From Porphyra umbilicalis (taxonomy: Eukaryota > Rhodophyta > Bangiophyceae > Bangiales > Bangiaceae), in assembly GCA_002049455.2 (NCBI GenBank), contig KV919339.1, positions 1-21,203 of the forward strand: a stretch of 21,203 nt of DNA, written 5' to 3'. The notes below the pieces were generated by a model that worked only from the letters and a program-made list of their open reading frames with translations, made no database searches and was not told the origin of the DNA. This document shows, one piece after another, positions 10,631 to 19,204 of this stretch (its first letter is position 1; every line of letters begins with the position of its first letter). The position numbers and the translations under genes were made by a program.

Positions 10631-11799
10631 ATGCCGGCTCCGCCCCTCATTGTCGATGGGGTCGTCGTGAAGCGCCCGCGTGGCCGCCCGCGCAAGCACC
10701 CTCGGCCCGACGCTTCGCCGGCCGGGGCGGCCGCCGCCGCGTCTGCGCCCTCGCCGGCGGCTGCCGCGGGCGGTGGGGCCCCGGCGGCCGGGCCCGCCCC
10801 CATGATCGTCAAGCGCCCACGCGGGCGTCCGCGCAAGCACCCCCTGCCCGCCGACGCGGGAGCGGGTGCCACTGGGGCGGCGGCCGCCGCGTCGCCAGCG
10901 GCCTCTGCCGCACCCGCGTCGCCCGCGCTCAATGCGGATGGCACCCCCGTCAAGCGCGGTCGGGGGCGCCCGCGCAAGCATCCGCTGCCGCCGGGCGCGA
11001 CGGCGTCCCCCGCAGGCCCCAAAGCGTCTGGCGTCAAGGAAAAACCGACCGCGGCGTCTGCGGCAGCGGCGGCACCCGCTGCGGCCGCGGCGGCTACCCC
11101 CCTCAAGCGCGGGCCGGGGCGGCCTCGCAAGCACCCGCTGTCGGCGGGACCGTCGCCCGCGGGCACCGCCTCACCGGCGGGCGTGGCGGGCGCCACGACG
11201 CCCGCCAAGCGCAAGCCCGGCCGCCCCCGCAAGCACCCGCTCCCCGCCGTCGATGCGGCGTCGCCGGCGGCGGGGGCGGCGACCGTGCCGGCGCCGTCGC
11301 CGGGGGGCGCGGCCGCCGCCGCAGCCGCCCCGCCCGCGTCGGCGGCGACGCCCGTCAAGCGCGGGCGCGGGCGGCCGCGCAAGCGGCCCCTCTCCCCGCC
11401 GCCACTGGCGGAGGCGGCGGTGGCGTCGGTGGGTGGCAATCCGGCGCCCGCGGGATCGGGCGGTGCAGCCGCCGCCGACGCGGCGGCGGGCGCTGCCGCT
11501 GCGGCGGTGGCCGCCACGAGCCCCGCGGGTGCCGCGCCGCCGGCCAAGCGCCCGCGCGGGCGGCCGCGGAAGAGTCCGCTGCCGGGATCGCTGGCGGCAG
11601 CCACCGCCGCGGCGGCTGCGGCTGCGGCGACGGTGGCGGCATCGCCGGTCGCCGCGGTGGCCACGTCGCCGGCTGGAGCGGCGGCGGCGTCGCCGGCCGG
11701 CATGGCGGCAGCGTCGCCGGCGGGCGCGGCGGCGGGGACGCCTGCCAAGCGCGGGCGTGGGCGCCCGCGCAAGCACCCGCTGCCTGCTGATGCGGCGGC

Positions 11800-11830
<31 letters not shown>

Positions 11831-14353
11831 ACGGCGGCGGCGGCGGCTGCTCGGGCGGCGGCGGCTGCAAGAGCGGCGGCGGCTGCAGCGGCGGCGCCAG
11901 CCCCCGCGGCGGCTGCCACCCCCCCGGTGGTCAAGCGCAAGCCCGGGCGGCCGCGCAAGACACCCTTGGCAACGGCGTCACCCGGAGCGGTTGCCGCCGC
12001 CGCTGCCGCTGGGGCAGCGGCCGCAGCGGCAATGGCAGCGACGGTGGTGCCGTCGGCCGCGCCGGGGTTGGCGACGATCGCGCCCGCGCCCGCGGCGGCG
12101 GTTGCCCTCCCCGTCGTTTCAGGCGGGGTCGTCAAGCGCCCGCGCGGGCGCCCGCGCAAGCACCCGTTGCCGGGCACCCCAGAGGCGGTGGCGGCTAGCA
12201 GCGCGGCCGTGGCGCCGGGCGCGGTCGTGTCGGCGGGCACGCTCGTCAAGCGCGGGCCGGGGCGGCCGCGCGAGCACCCGCTGCCGGCGCCGGCGGCGGG
12301 CGCCGCCGCGTCTCCGGCGGCGGGCGCCGCCGCGTCTCCGGCGGCGGGCGTCGCCGCGTCTCCGGCGGCGGGCGCCGCCGCGTCTCCGGCGGCGGGCGTC
12401 GCCGCGTCTCCGGCGGCGGGCGCTGCCGCGTCTCTGGCGGCGAGCGCGGCGGCGTCGCCCGCCCTCACGAGCGTGCCCGCCGCGCCCGCGGCGACGGCGG
12501 GTGGCATGTCGGGCGCGCCCGCCGCGCCCGCGGCGGCATCGGCGGCGGGGGACACCCCCCCGGTCAAGCGTCCACGCGGGCGGCCGCGCAAGACCCCGCT
12601 GCCGGGCACCCCGGCGGCGGCGGCGGCCAGCAGCGCGGCCGTCGCGCCGGGCGCGGTCGTGTCGGCGGGCACGCCCGTCCAGCGCGGGCCGGGACGGCCG
12701 CGCAAGCACCCGCTACCAGTGCCGGCGGCGGGCGCTGCCGCAGCGCCGGCCGCCGTTGCGGTGCCCGTGGCGCACGCCGCCGTGGGGCCGGCCACCGTTG
12801 TGGCGCCGACGGCGGGCGCAGGCGCGGCGCCGGCCGCCGTTGTGGCGCCGACGGCGGGCGCAGGCGCGGCGCCGGCCGCCGTTGTGGCGCCGACGGCGGG
12901 CGCAGGCGCGGCGCCGGCGGCCGTTGTGGCGCCGACGGCGGGCGCAGGCGCGGCGCCGGCCGCCGTTGTGGCGCCGACGGCGGGCGCAGTCGCGGCGCCG
13001 GCCGCCGTTGTGGCGCCGACGGCGGGCGCAGTCGCGGCGCCGGCCGCCGTTGTGGCGCCGACGGCGGGCGCAGTCGCGGCGCCGGCCGCCGTTGGGGCGC
13101 CGGTAGCGGGCGCAGGCGCGCCCGCCCTTGCGAGCGCGCCCGCTGCCGCTGTCGCACCGGCGGATGGTGCTACGCCGGCCAAGCGCCCGCGCGGGCGGCC
13201 GCGCAAGCATCCGCTGCCCGACACGGACGGCGCGCCGGTGGTCAAGCGCGGGCCGGGGCGGCCACGTAAACTTCCGCTGCCGCCGCCGCCGGCTGCTGCC
13301 GCTGCCGCTGACGGCGGTGGCGCTGACGCGGCGGGCGCGGCGGCGGCGCCGCCGCCGCCGGCGCCCCCCGTCGGCGCGCTGTCGAGCGCGTGGGCAACGC
13401 GCCCGTCGGCGACGCCCGCGAACGCATCCATGGTGGCATTGCCGCCGCGGTCGCCGCGGCCGGCGCCGCCGCCGGTCGCGCCAGTAGGTGGTTTGGGCGC
13501 GCCGCCGCCTGGCGGGACGGCGCCGGCCGGCGATGCGATCGATTCTGGCGGTGCCTCCGCCGGCGGCCCGATCGGAGCTGGCGTTGCCCCCGCCGGCGGC
13601 GCGATCGCATCTGGCGTTGCCTCTGCCAGCGACAGTGGCGTCGTTGCCGGTGCCGGTACCGATGCCGATGCCAGTGCCGATGCTGGTACAGGTGCCGGTA
13701 CCGCTGCCGTTACCAATGCCGGTATCGATGCTGGTGCTGGTGCTGGTGCTGGTGCCGATGCCGATGCCGATGCCGGTGCCGGTGCCGGTGCCGGTGCCGG
13801 TGCCAATGCCGATGCCGATGCCGGTGCCGGTGCCGGTGCCGATACCAGTGCCGGCCTCGGCCCGCCGCCGCCCGTCTCCATGCCTATGGAGGGGATGGAC
13901 GACGGCGGGGGTGGCTTTGCCGGCTTCGACTCGTACGAGCCGCTTCCGGCGATGGCGTCGGGCATTGACTTGGAGGCCGCTCTCAACGCGGAGCAGCCGA
14001 TGGGCGTCACTGAGGCGCCGTCAGTGAGCGGCGGCGACGCCGCTGGCGGGATGGCGGCCATGGACTCTGTGGGGGAGGCAAGCATGGTCCCCGCAGACGC
14101 GGACGCGTCGGGCGCGGCGGGCGCCCCGTGGGAGGTGCCCCCGCCGGGGGCGAGCGCCATGTGGAGCAACAACGGCGGCGGTCCGCCGTCGGGCGTGGCG
14201 GCGGCGGCCGGCACCCTCCCCGGGGGCGCCGTCAAGTACACATTGCCAGCGCCGCAAGGGGGGCCCGGAGAGCCGGCGGCGAGTGCCAACGGGGCGCAGC
14301 GCCCGCCAGACGCGCCGTTTGAAGCGGGGCTTCCGCGGCCGGGGGGCATGTAA
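10631..14353 (+). CDS. Large protein with 15 AT-hook DNA-binding motifs
   Basis: The ATG at 10631 (context TCACC-ATG) opens 1240 codons without a break, ending in TAA. Fifteen AT-hooks of the form KRPRGRPRKHPLP or KRGPGRPRKHPLP begin near residues 14, 61, 108, 159, 193, 243, 306, 373, 435, 502, 540, 646, 684, 851 and 872. The GRP core fits the minor groove of AT-rich DNA, so a nuclear chromatin or architectural role (HMGA- or D1-like) is inferred. Spacers are Ala/Gly/Pro/Ser-rich and probably disordered. Hook 11 has GRPREHP (Lys to Glu) and hook 13 begins QRGPGRP (Lys to Gln), so these may bind more weakly. After residue 880 hooks cease: a Pro/Ala part, a Gly-Ala-Asp repeat (about 13636-13860), then a more complex tail (MEGMDDGGGGFAGFDSYEPL, GIDLEAALNAEQPMG) that might be a contact or activation region. 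It could be a DNA-compaction protein or a regulator; the sequence does not decide. Confidence 0.88.
12134..12290 (+). repeat. Hook-pair cassette, copy 1 of an internal duplication
   Basis: Codes for hooks 10 and 11 with the spacer between them (PGTPEAVAASSAAVAPGAVV, then SAGTLV). A near copy lies 432 nt downstream at 12566-12722 with the same hook spacing (38 residues) and nearly identical spacer DNA. This indicates an in-frame segmental duplication inside the gene. Confidence 0.85.
12299..12466 (+). repeat. 24-nt in-frame tandem repeat (GAAASPAA), about 7 copies
   Basis: Seven consecutive 24-nt units: five near-identical ones code for GAAASPAA or GVAASPAA, and the last two are degenerate (GAAASLAA, SAAASPAL). 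It directly follows hook 11. Being a multiple of three, changes in copy number keep the frame. Confidence 0.88.
12566..12722 (+). repeat. Hook-pair cassette, copy 2 of the internal duplication
   Basis: Codes for hooks 12 and 13 and the spacer PGTPAAAAASSAAVAPGAVV then SAGTPV. It aligns with 12134-12290 at an offset of 432 nt with scattered substitutions, one of which changes the first Lys of its second hook to Gln. Confidence 0.85.
12797..13132 (+). repeat. 42-nt in-frame tandem repeat (VVAPTAGAGAAPAA), 7 copies plus 1 degenerate
   Basis: Seven 42-nt units in register: four code for VVAPTAGAGAAPAA and then three for VVAPTAGAVAAPAA, followed by a degenerate eighth (VGAPVAGAGAPALA). The clustering of the two variants suggests recent local expansion. 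It lies between hooks 13 and 14 and explains the long 167-residue gap there. Confidence 0.92.
13636..13860 (+). repeat. Degenerate hexamer repeat GGTGCC/GATGCC coding for Gly-Ala and Asp-Ala
   Basis: A run of GGTGCC, GATGCC and close variants coding for GADADA, GAGAGAGAG and similar. The Asp content makes this part acidic, in contrast to the basic hook part upstream. Confidence 0.88.
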
Positions 14354-14959
14354 GTGTCCCTTGTGTGGTGTGCTGCGTGGCGTGGTGGCACCGGCTTGTT
14401 TTTGGTGGACGGGGTGGGTGTCCATGGAGGCTGGCTTTGCGGCGCGGCTGGCTGGCGCCGTGGGGCTGTGGCCGCCGTCTTGTGCCGTGGGCGACTCGGC
14501 GCTGCGGCGGCCGATGGGGCGTCGACGAGGGGAGGCGTTCCCGGCACTGGGGATGACCATGCTTCCGTCGTTTGTTTTCGTAATTGCACCGGGCGTGACC
14601 CCGGGCGGGCGCGTTCACGGCGCCGCCCGCTCGTGGATCGACGCGGCGGTGCCGGTCTGTACAAGACTGGGCGGTGTATGCTTTGCGTTTGTGTTTAATG
14701 TCTTTTTGGTGTGGCGCTTGCCAGACGGCCGGGCGGAGTCGGTTTGTACGTGGGGGGGGTGGTGGAGGCGCCCACTGATACACTATGTTTTGGGGGTACA
14801 CCTTTGCCGGACCTGCACGCCTCGCCGCACCGCGGTCGCCGGCCGTTGTGGGCGGTGTTCCTATGAGGAACGAACCGGTTTTTCCTGTTGGACACACCGC
14901 CCACACTGGTTGTCGTCCACGGTGCATGACATTGTCCGACACGCCCGCCAGCGGTTACA

Positions 14960-14978
14960 GCGTCGCCACAGGCGACGC
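14960..14978. repeat. Perfect inverted repeat, 8-bp GC-rich arms, 3-nt loop
   Basis: GCGTCGCC, ACA, GGCGACGC: arms exactly complementary and highly GC-rich. It is in the convergent intergenic region between the AT-hook and KH genes. It could be a stem in a 3' untranslated region; role not shown. Confidence 0.7.
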
Positions 14979-15520
14979 ACGCAGTGCGCACAGGCGTGTC
15001 GCGTCGCCAGCCCTCCATCGGCCCCCCGCTGCGGTGGCAGTGGCCGCGCCCGCAGCGGCGGCGGCCACGACCAGCGACCTGCGTCCCCCGCGCGCGCGCA
15101 GACCCAACCGCCCTGCGCGTCGGGACTGCGGCGCGCCCCCCCACCCCTTTTTTTTTGTGCCACCCGCGGACCGCGCCCACAACGGTTGGTTAGTGTGTCG
15201 CTCCGGTCGCGCGCGCCCCGACCCTGTCGCCGGCGCCACGCGCGCCCAGCGCCGCCGTCGGTCCGTCCCAGCGTCCGCCATCCGACCCCAGACGGTTAGT
15301 TCCCTCTGGCCCCGTTTCCCCCGCACAGCCGCGTCGTCCCTGCCCCCCCGACGCGCCGCGGGCCACACAATCAAAACAAACAAGAAAACGGGGGGCGGGC
15401 GGCCGCCGCCGGCCGCGCCCCGCGCCGACCCGCCCCGGTGCGACACCCCCACACCCCCACCGCGGCGGCCCTGCACACGACCACCCCCGCCCGTCTGCCC
15501 GGTACCGGTGCGACGGGGCG

Positions 15521-15585
15521 CCCGCGCCGCCCGCGCCGCCCGCGCCGCCCGCGCCGCCCGCGCCGCCCACGCCGCCCGCGCCGCG
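15521..15585. repeat. 9-nt minisatellite (GCGCCGCCC)n, about 7 copies
   Basis: Head-to-tail GCGCCGCCC units, one with a C-to-A type change (CCCACGCCG). It lies just downstream of the predicted KH-protein stop on the minus strand, so it is probably in the 3' untranslated region. Confidence 0.85.
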
Positions 15586-15594
15586 GCCGCCGCC

Positions 15595-15628
15595 TCACAT
15601 TGGCGGCGGCGGGGGCGGAGGCGGCGGC

Positions 15629-15669
<41 letters not shown>

Positions 15670-16476
15670 CGGCGGTGGCGGGGGTGCGCCCCCCCCCCCC
15701 CGCCCCATGCGCCCGCCAGCGCCCCCCCCCCCCCCCCCCCCCATCCCCCCCCGTACCCCCCCCCCCCGCGTAGGCCGCTTGCGCGGGCGTCAACCCCCCC
15801 CCCCCCCATACGCGGCGGCCGCCGGGCTCACCCCCCCCCCCCCCCCATCCCCGCCGCCGCCATGGCCTGCTGCGCGGCCGCATAGTAGTTTGCATACGCC
15901 GCAAAGCGCTGCGCGTGCGCCGCCGCCGCCGCCGCCGCGTGGTCCGCCGCCGCAATCGCCGCCCGCCGCTCCGCCGCGGCGGCCGCATACGCGCGGCGCC
16001 GCGCGCCCGCCGCCGCCGCCGCCGCCCGGTGCGCCTCCCACTCACGGCGGACGGTGGAGAGGAGGGAGTGCGCGAGCGCCCGCGCCGCGCGGAGCTCCCG
16101 CCCGCGGAGGCGGAGGTGGAGGCCCTCCCCGCCGCCCCCGCCGCCGCGGTCGCCGCCGCCGCCGCCGCTGCCTCGCCGGGGGGGTGGGGCGCCCCCGTCC
16201 CTGGTGGGGGGCGGGGGGGGCCGCGCCCCCGCCGCGCCGCGGCCGCCGAGCTCCACCTCACACCCGGTTTCCGCCGTGATAAACGCGAGGTTGGCGCCCC
16301 CGGCGCCGGCGAGGCGCTCGACGAGGGGGTAGGACGGCGCCGCCGCCGCGTCCATGTTGGCCCACACCCGCTCCCACGGGCCGCCGCCGGCCGGGGGGGG
16401 GGACCGCCGGGGGGGCGACCGCCCCCCCCCGCCGGCGGGCGCCCCATACCCCGTCCCGCCGCCGCCGCCGCCGTCG

Positions 16477-16530
<54 letters not shown>

Positions 16531-16944
16531 CGGTCGCGCTCCCGCTCCCTGCCATAGCCGCCGCCGCGGTCGGGGCCGCTGCTGCCATACGGGGCGCCCC
16601 CCCCCCCCCCCCCGCGGCGGCGTCGTCGAGGACGCGGCGGAGCGCCGCGACGCCCGCGTCGACCACCCCCGCGTCGGCGCCTGTGACGACGAGCACGAGC
16701 GGGCGGTCCGCGTCGGCGGCGCCGCGCGGCGCACCGCCGCCCCCCGCCCCCGCCCCCGCCCCCGCCCCCGCCGGCGACGGCGACGGCGGTGGCGCCGGCG
16801 GCGCGGTGCCCGGCGGCATGTAGCGGCCGCGGGTGACGACCGACGCGCCCGTGGCGGCTTCGACGGAGCGGAGGGTGGCGGCCATGACGACCGTCCGCCG
16901 GCCGGGGTGGTCATTGATGGGGATTTCCACGGCGGGGGGGCGGG

Positions 16945-16975
<31 letters not shown>

Positions 16976-17480
16976 GCCGCCGACGCCCGCGGCGGCGGTG
17001 GCGGGAGTGGCCGCGGGGGGGGGGGGGGGGCGCCCGCCGCCGTCAGGGGGGGGAGGGCGCCCCACCCACCCGCCGGCGGCGGCGGGGGAAAGGATGGCGG
17101 GGGGGGGGAACGCCGCCGCCACGGGCGCCGCCGCCGCGGTCGCCGCCGCCGCCCCGGCCGGGCCCGTCGGCAGGGGGCGGCGGCGGCAGCGCCGCGCCGG
17201 CCGCCGCTGCGGCGGCCGCCGACGCGGCCGCGCCGGCGGCCGCCGCCGACCCGCCCGCCGCGTACCGCCGCGGGTCCCGCGGGTCCCGCCCCCCGTTGCG
17301 CATGCCGCCCGCGGGTGCGGCGGGTGCGGGCGGCGGCGGCGGGGGCGGCGGCGGCGGCAGCCGTGGCGGCCGCGGCGGCGACGCGCGGCCGCCGTCCCAG
17401 GCGCCGCCGCCGCCGCCGGGCGGCGACGGCGGCAGCGGGTCGGCCTTGCGCTTGCGCGGGCGGGGGGGGGAGGCGGACAT
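15595..17480 (-). CDS. KH-domain RNA-binding protein, KHDC4/RIK-like, frame broken at several G-runs
   Basis: Proteins of this family are nuclear RNA-binding factors linked to splicing. The ATG at 17480 has the context CCACC-ATG and opens MSASPPRPRKRKADPLPP, with a likely nuclear localisation signal. The first KH domain (about 16640-16935) shows VEIPINDHPGRRTVV, then TGASVVTRGRYMPPG and DRPLVLVVTGADAGVVDAGV. A linker follows (APYGSSGPDRGGGYGRERER). The second KH domain (about 16030-16370) shows PWERVWANMDAAAAPSYP, LVERLAGAGGANLAFI with a GAGG loop, AETGCEVELGGRG and, after a Pro/Gly insertion, ALAHSLLSTVRREWEAH. The tail has AQRFAAYANYYAAAQQAM, then Gly-rich VSPAAAAYGG and LTPAQAAYAGG pieces, and a poly-Pro end stopping at TGA 15597-15595. 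Frames change between the N-terminus and KH1, within the run at 16599-16614, and at runs between 15722 and 15846. If the frame is not corrected the protein stops at 15828. Family call firm, exact protein uncertain. Confidence 0.82.
15722..15846. repeat. Cluster of C homopolymers (8 to 21 nt) in the KH gene tail
   Basis: Runs of C at 15722-15742, 15745-15752, 15756-15767, about 15797-15807 and about 15832-15846. On the minus strand they code for Gly. Between them lie short family-like pieces in successive frames: VSPAAAAYGG, LTPAQAAYAGG, then the frame leading to poly-Pro. One missing base per run would put most of these pieces in line. Confidence 0.85.
16455..16532. repeat. (GCC)n trinucleotide tract in the KH gene linker
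   Basis: Almost pure GCC repeats with a few CAC and GTC interruptions. In the minus-strand frame that joins the Arg/Glu-rich linker to the second KH domain it codes for poly-Gly with Asp and Gly variants. It is an in-frame microsatellite. Confidence 0.85.
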
Positions 17481-18585
17481 GGTGGGGAGGTAGGAAGCCC
17501 GGCCGTGGCGGGGGGGGGGGAGGGGGGGGGGCGGGGGGCGGGGGAGCGGAAGTGGGGGCAAATCGCGCCGAGAGCCGCGCAGCGCCGGTTGCAGGGGGCG
17601 TCGCGCGCGCGACGCGGGTGGCTGGGTGATGGCGCGCGGGGGGGGTCGGCACAGCGGCCGAGTGGGGGGCGGGCGGCGACGTGCAGACGCCGGCGGGTGC
17701 CCTGTGGTGGGAGCACCAATTAGGCAGCGGCCCAATGTATTTTATGAAACACATAATTCTCCTTCAGTAAGAGTAGACCCCCTCCAGATGAGGGTCAAAC
17801 AATATTCACAGAGCCACGGCCCTGCGGTGCTTTCGTCCACCGCTGTGCAAGCCTCCTTGACGCCAACGTTGTTTGTGGTGGCACAGCCCGTGGAGGCCCG
17901 GCGATCCGCGCGCCTTGCAGGCGGGCTGACAGCTGCGCTGCTCCACTGCTGTGCCAGCGGCGGGTGGCAGCCGTAGACACCCTGGCGGCCGGCGCTTCCT
18001 CCTCACACCGAATCGGACGGCGGGGCGGGGGACCCCCCGCCGGTCGGCCCAGGGATGATGGGTGGGGGATGGCACCTCCGTCGCCACTCCCTCTTCGAAA
18101 CCATTGTCGGGCGGTGCCACGCGCCGCACGGCAACGCGTCAGCGGCGGAAAAACGTCTCAATGAGAGCTGACACTGTTGAGCCCTGTTCTCTCGCACATC
18201 CCTGGCGACTCATATGTACCAGTTGAGCTGCGGTCGGGCCGGTCTGAAGACCGCGAAGTCATGTCAAAAGCATCAACATGCAACGTCTGAGCACTGCCCC
18301 ATTGCAATGTCCATCCTCGAAGCAGCGCACTGCACACCTGTGCGGGACCTCTTCCGAAACGTGTGAGGAAATGTCTCTGCGAGCATCGCAGCCGCCTCAG
18401 AGACACCAAGCCCCGCAGTCGGATGTTGTGTTGCAGTAGGGTGTTAATACAGGCTCGAACCCGGCCCTGTGCCTATTGCACGGAGCGCGTAGCAGAACTG
18501 ATGACGTGCGATGCCGTTCTGGTTGGGAAGTGGGGGAGTTGTAAACCGTAGTTCAGCACCTGCTTCCATGTTGTGGGGTGTATTC

Positions 18586-18605
18586 CTGTACTGTACTGTA
18601 CAGGT
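18586..18605. repeat. Inverted repeat CCTGTAC/GTACAGG
   Basis: CCTGTAC, TGTACT, GTACAGG: 7-bp complementary arms around 6 nt. The same CTGTACAG core type appears again at 19075-19088. Confidence 0.6.
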
Positions 18606-19074
18606 GAGGCCATCTGCTTCGAAGCAGCCCGGCATTTTCGGTATAGAACCGTCGGGTCCTCGCCACATCATGAAAGCGGCCGGGTTGGTGGCAGGAAACG
18701 GCGATTTTAGACCTCGTAGCCGTGCCAGCGCCAGTGTGGTCGACGGCCATCCCGATCCATTCAAGTGTATTGAGGTTGTGGGCCATTGTGCGGCTAGAAA
18801 CGCATCTCCTGATGTCACCCCCAATCATCCATCGTGCGCCTCAGCTTTTGGGCCACGTCGGAAGATTTGTATACAGATGACGCCACTGGCGGCGCTCATG
18901 TGTCGCAGCACGCACCCGCGGCGCCCCGTTGACAGTGCCACACGCCGGCGCCGGCGCGCCGCTGACGCGCCGCTTCGCCACCGCCGCGCCGGGCGGCAGG
19001 GGAACGCCACAAGGATGACGCCACGCACCGTGAGCGGCTGACACGCCCCCGCACGGGCGAGGGCGGGGGCGGGG

Positions 19075-19088
19075 GTACTGTACAGTAC
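19075..19088. repeat. 14-nt perfect palindrome GTACTGTACAGTAC
   Basis: The sequence equals its own reverse complement. It lies about 120 bp upstream of the kelch gene start codon, so it could be a dimer-binding site. No known factor can be named. Confidence 0.65.
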
Positions 19089-19204
19089 AAGAGCCCCGCG
19101 CCGGCGAGGCCCGCGGCTGTGTGGGCGTGTTGCGTGTTCGTCGTCCGCCCCGCCGCACCCACCGTGATCGCCGCTCGTCGTCCCCCCCCGCCCGCCTGGA
19201 CACC

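Larger units (their letters stand above)
14354..15594. other. Convergent 3' flanks of the AT-hook and KH genes, no further gene
   Basis: After the AT-hook stop the DNA becomes GT-rich on the plus strand (14354-14800), as expected of a 3' untranslated region. On the minus strand the KH gene is followed by a 9-nt minisatellite and then by a T-rich stretch (plus-strand A/C-rich 15363-15391). Frames here give only Arg/Pro/Gly-rich chance peptides. Confidence 0.55.
17481..19204. other. Divergent intergenic region between the KH and kelch genes
   Basis: It should hold the promoters of both neighbours. Directly before the KH start codon the minus strand is strongly pyrimidine-rich (about 17484-17550). 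From about 17715 to 17900 and 18140 to 18620 the DNA is AT-richer. Open frames at 18444-18824 (-) and 18511-19041 (+) match nothing I recognise. Two CTGTACAG-containing inverted repeats are listed separately. Confidence 0.55.

Noticed and set aside
10866..13106. A 746-residue Arg-rich plus-strand frame
   Set aside because: It is the shifted frame of the AT-hook gene, nearly all Arg/Pro/Ala, with no domain.
12797..13132. A CRISPR-like array
   Set aside because: The units are directly adjacent with no spacers and lie in frame inside a coding sequence.
10579..14664. A 1361-residue minus-strand open frame, longer than the AT-hook frame it overlaps
   Set aside because: It is the antisense shadow of the AT-hook gene: its repeated GCLRGRPRGRL motif is the reverse reading of the GRPRK codons, and low T/A content removes stops. 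The plus strand has textbook hooks, an ATG in good context and a sensible tail.
18440..18500. A tRNA T-arm-like GGTTCGAGC on the minus strand
   Set aside because: The flanking bases do not form a T-stem, and no acceptor or anticodon arms were found.
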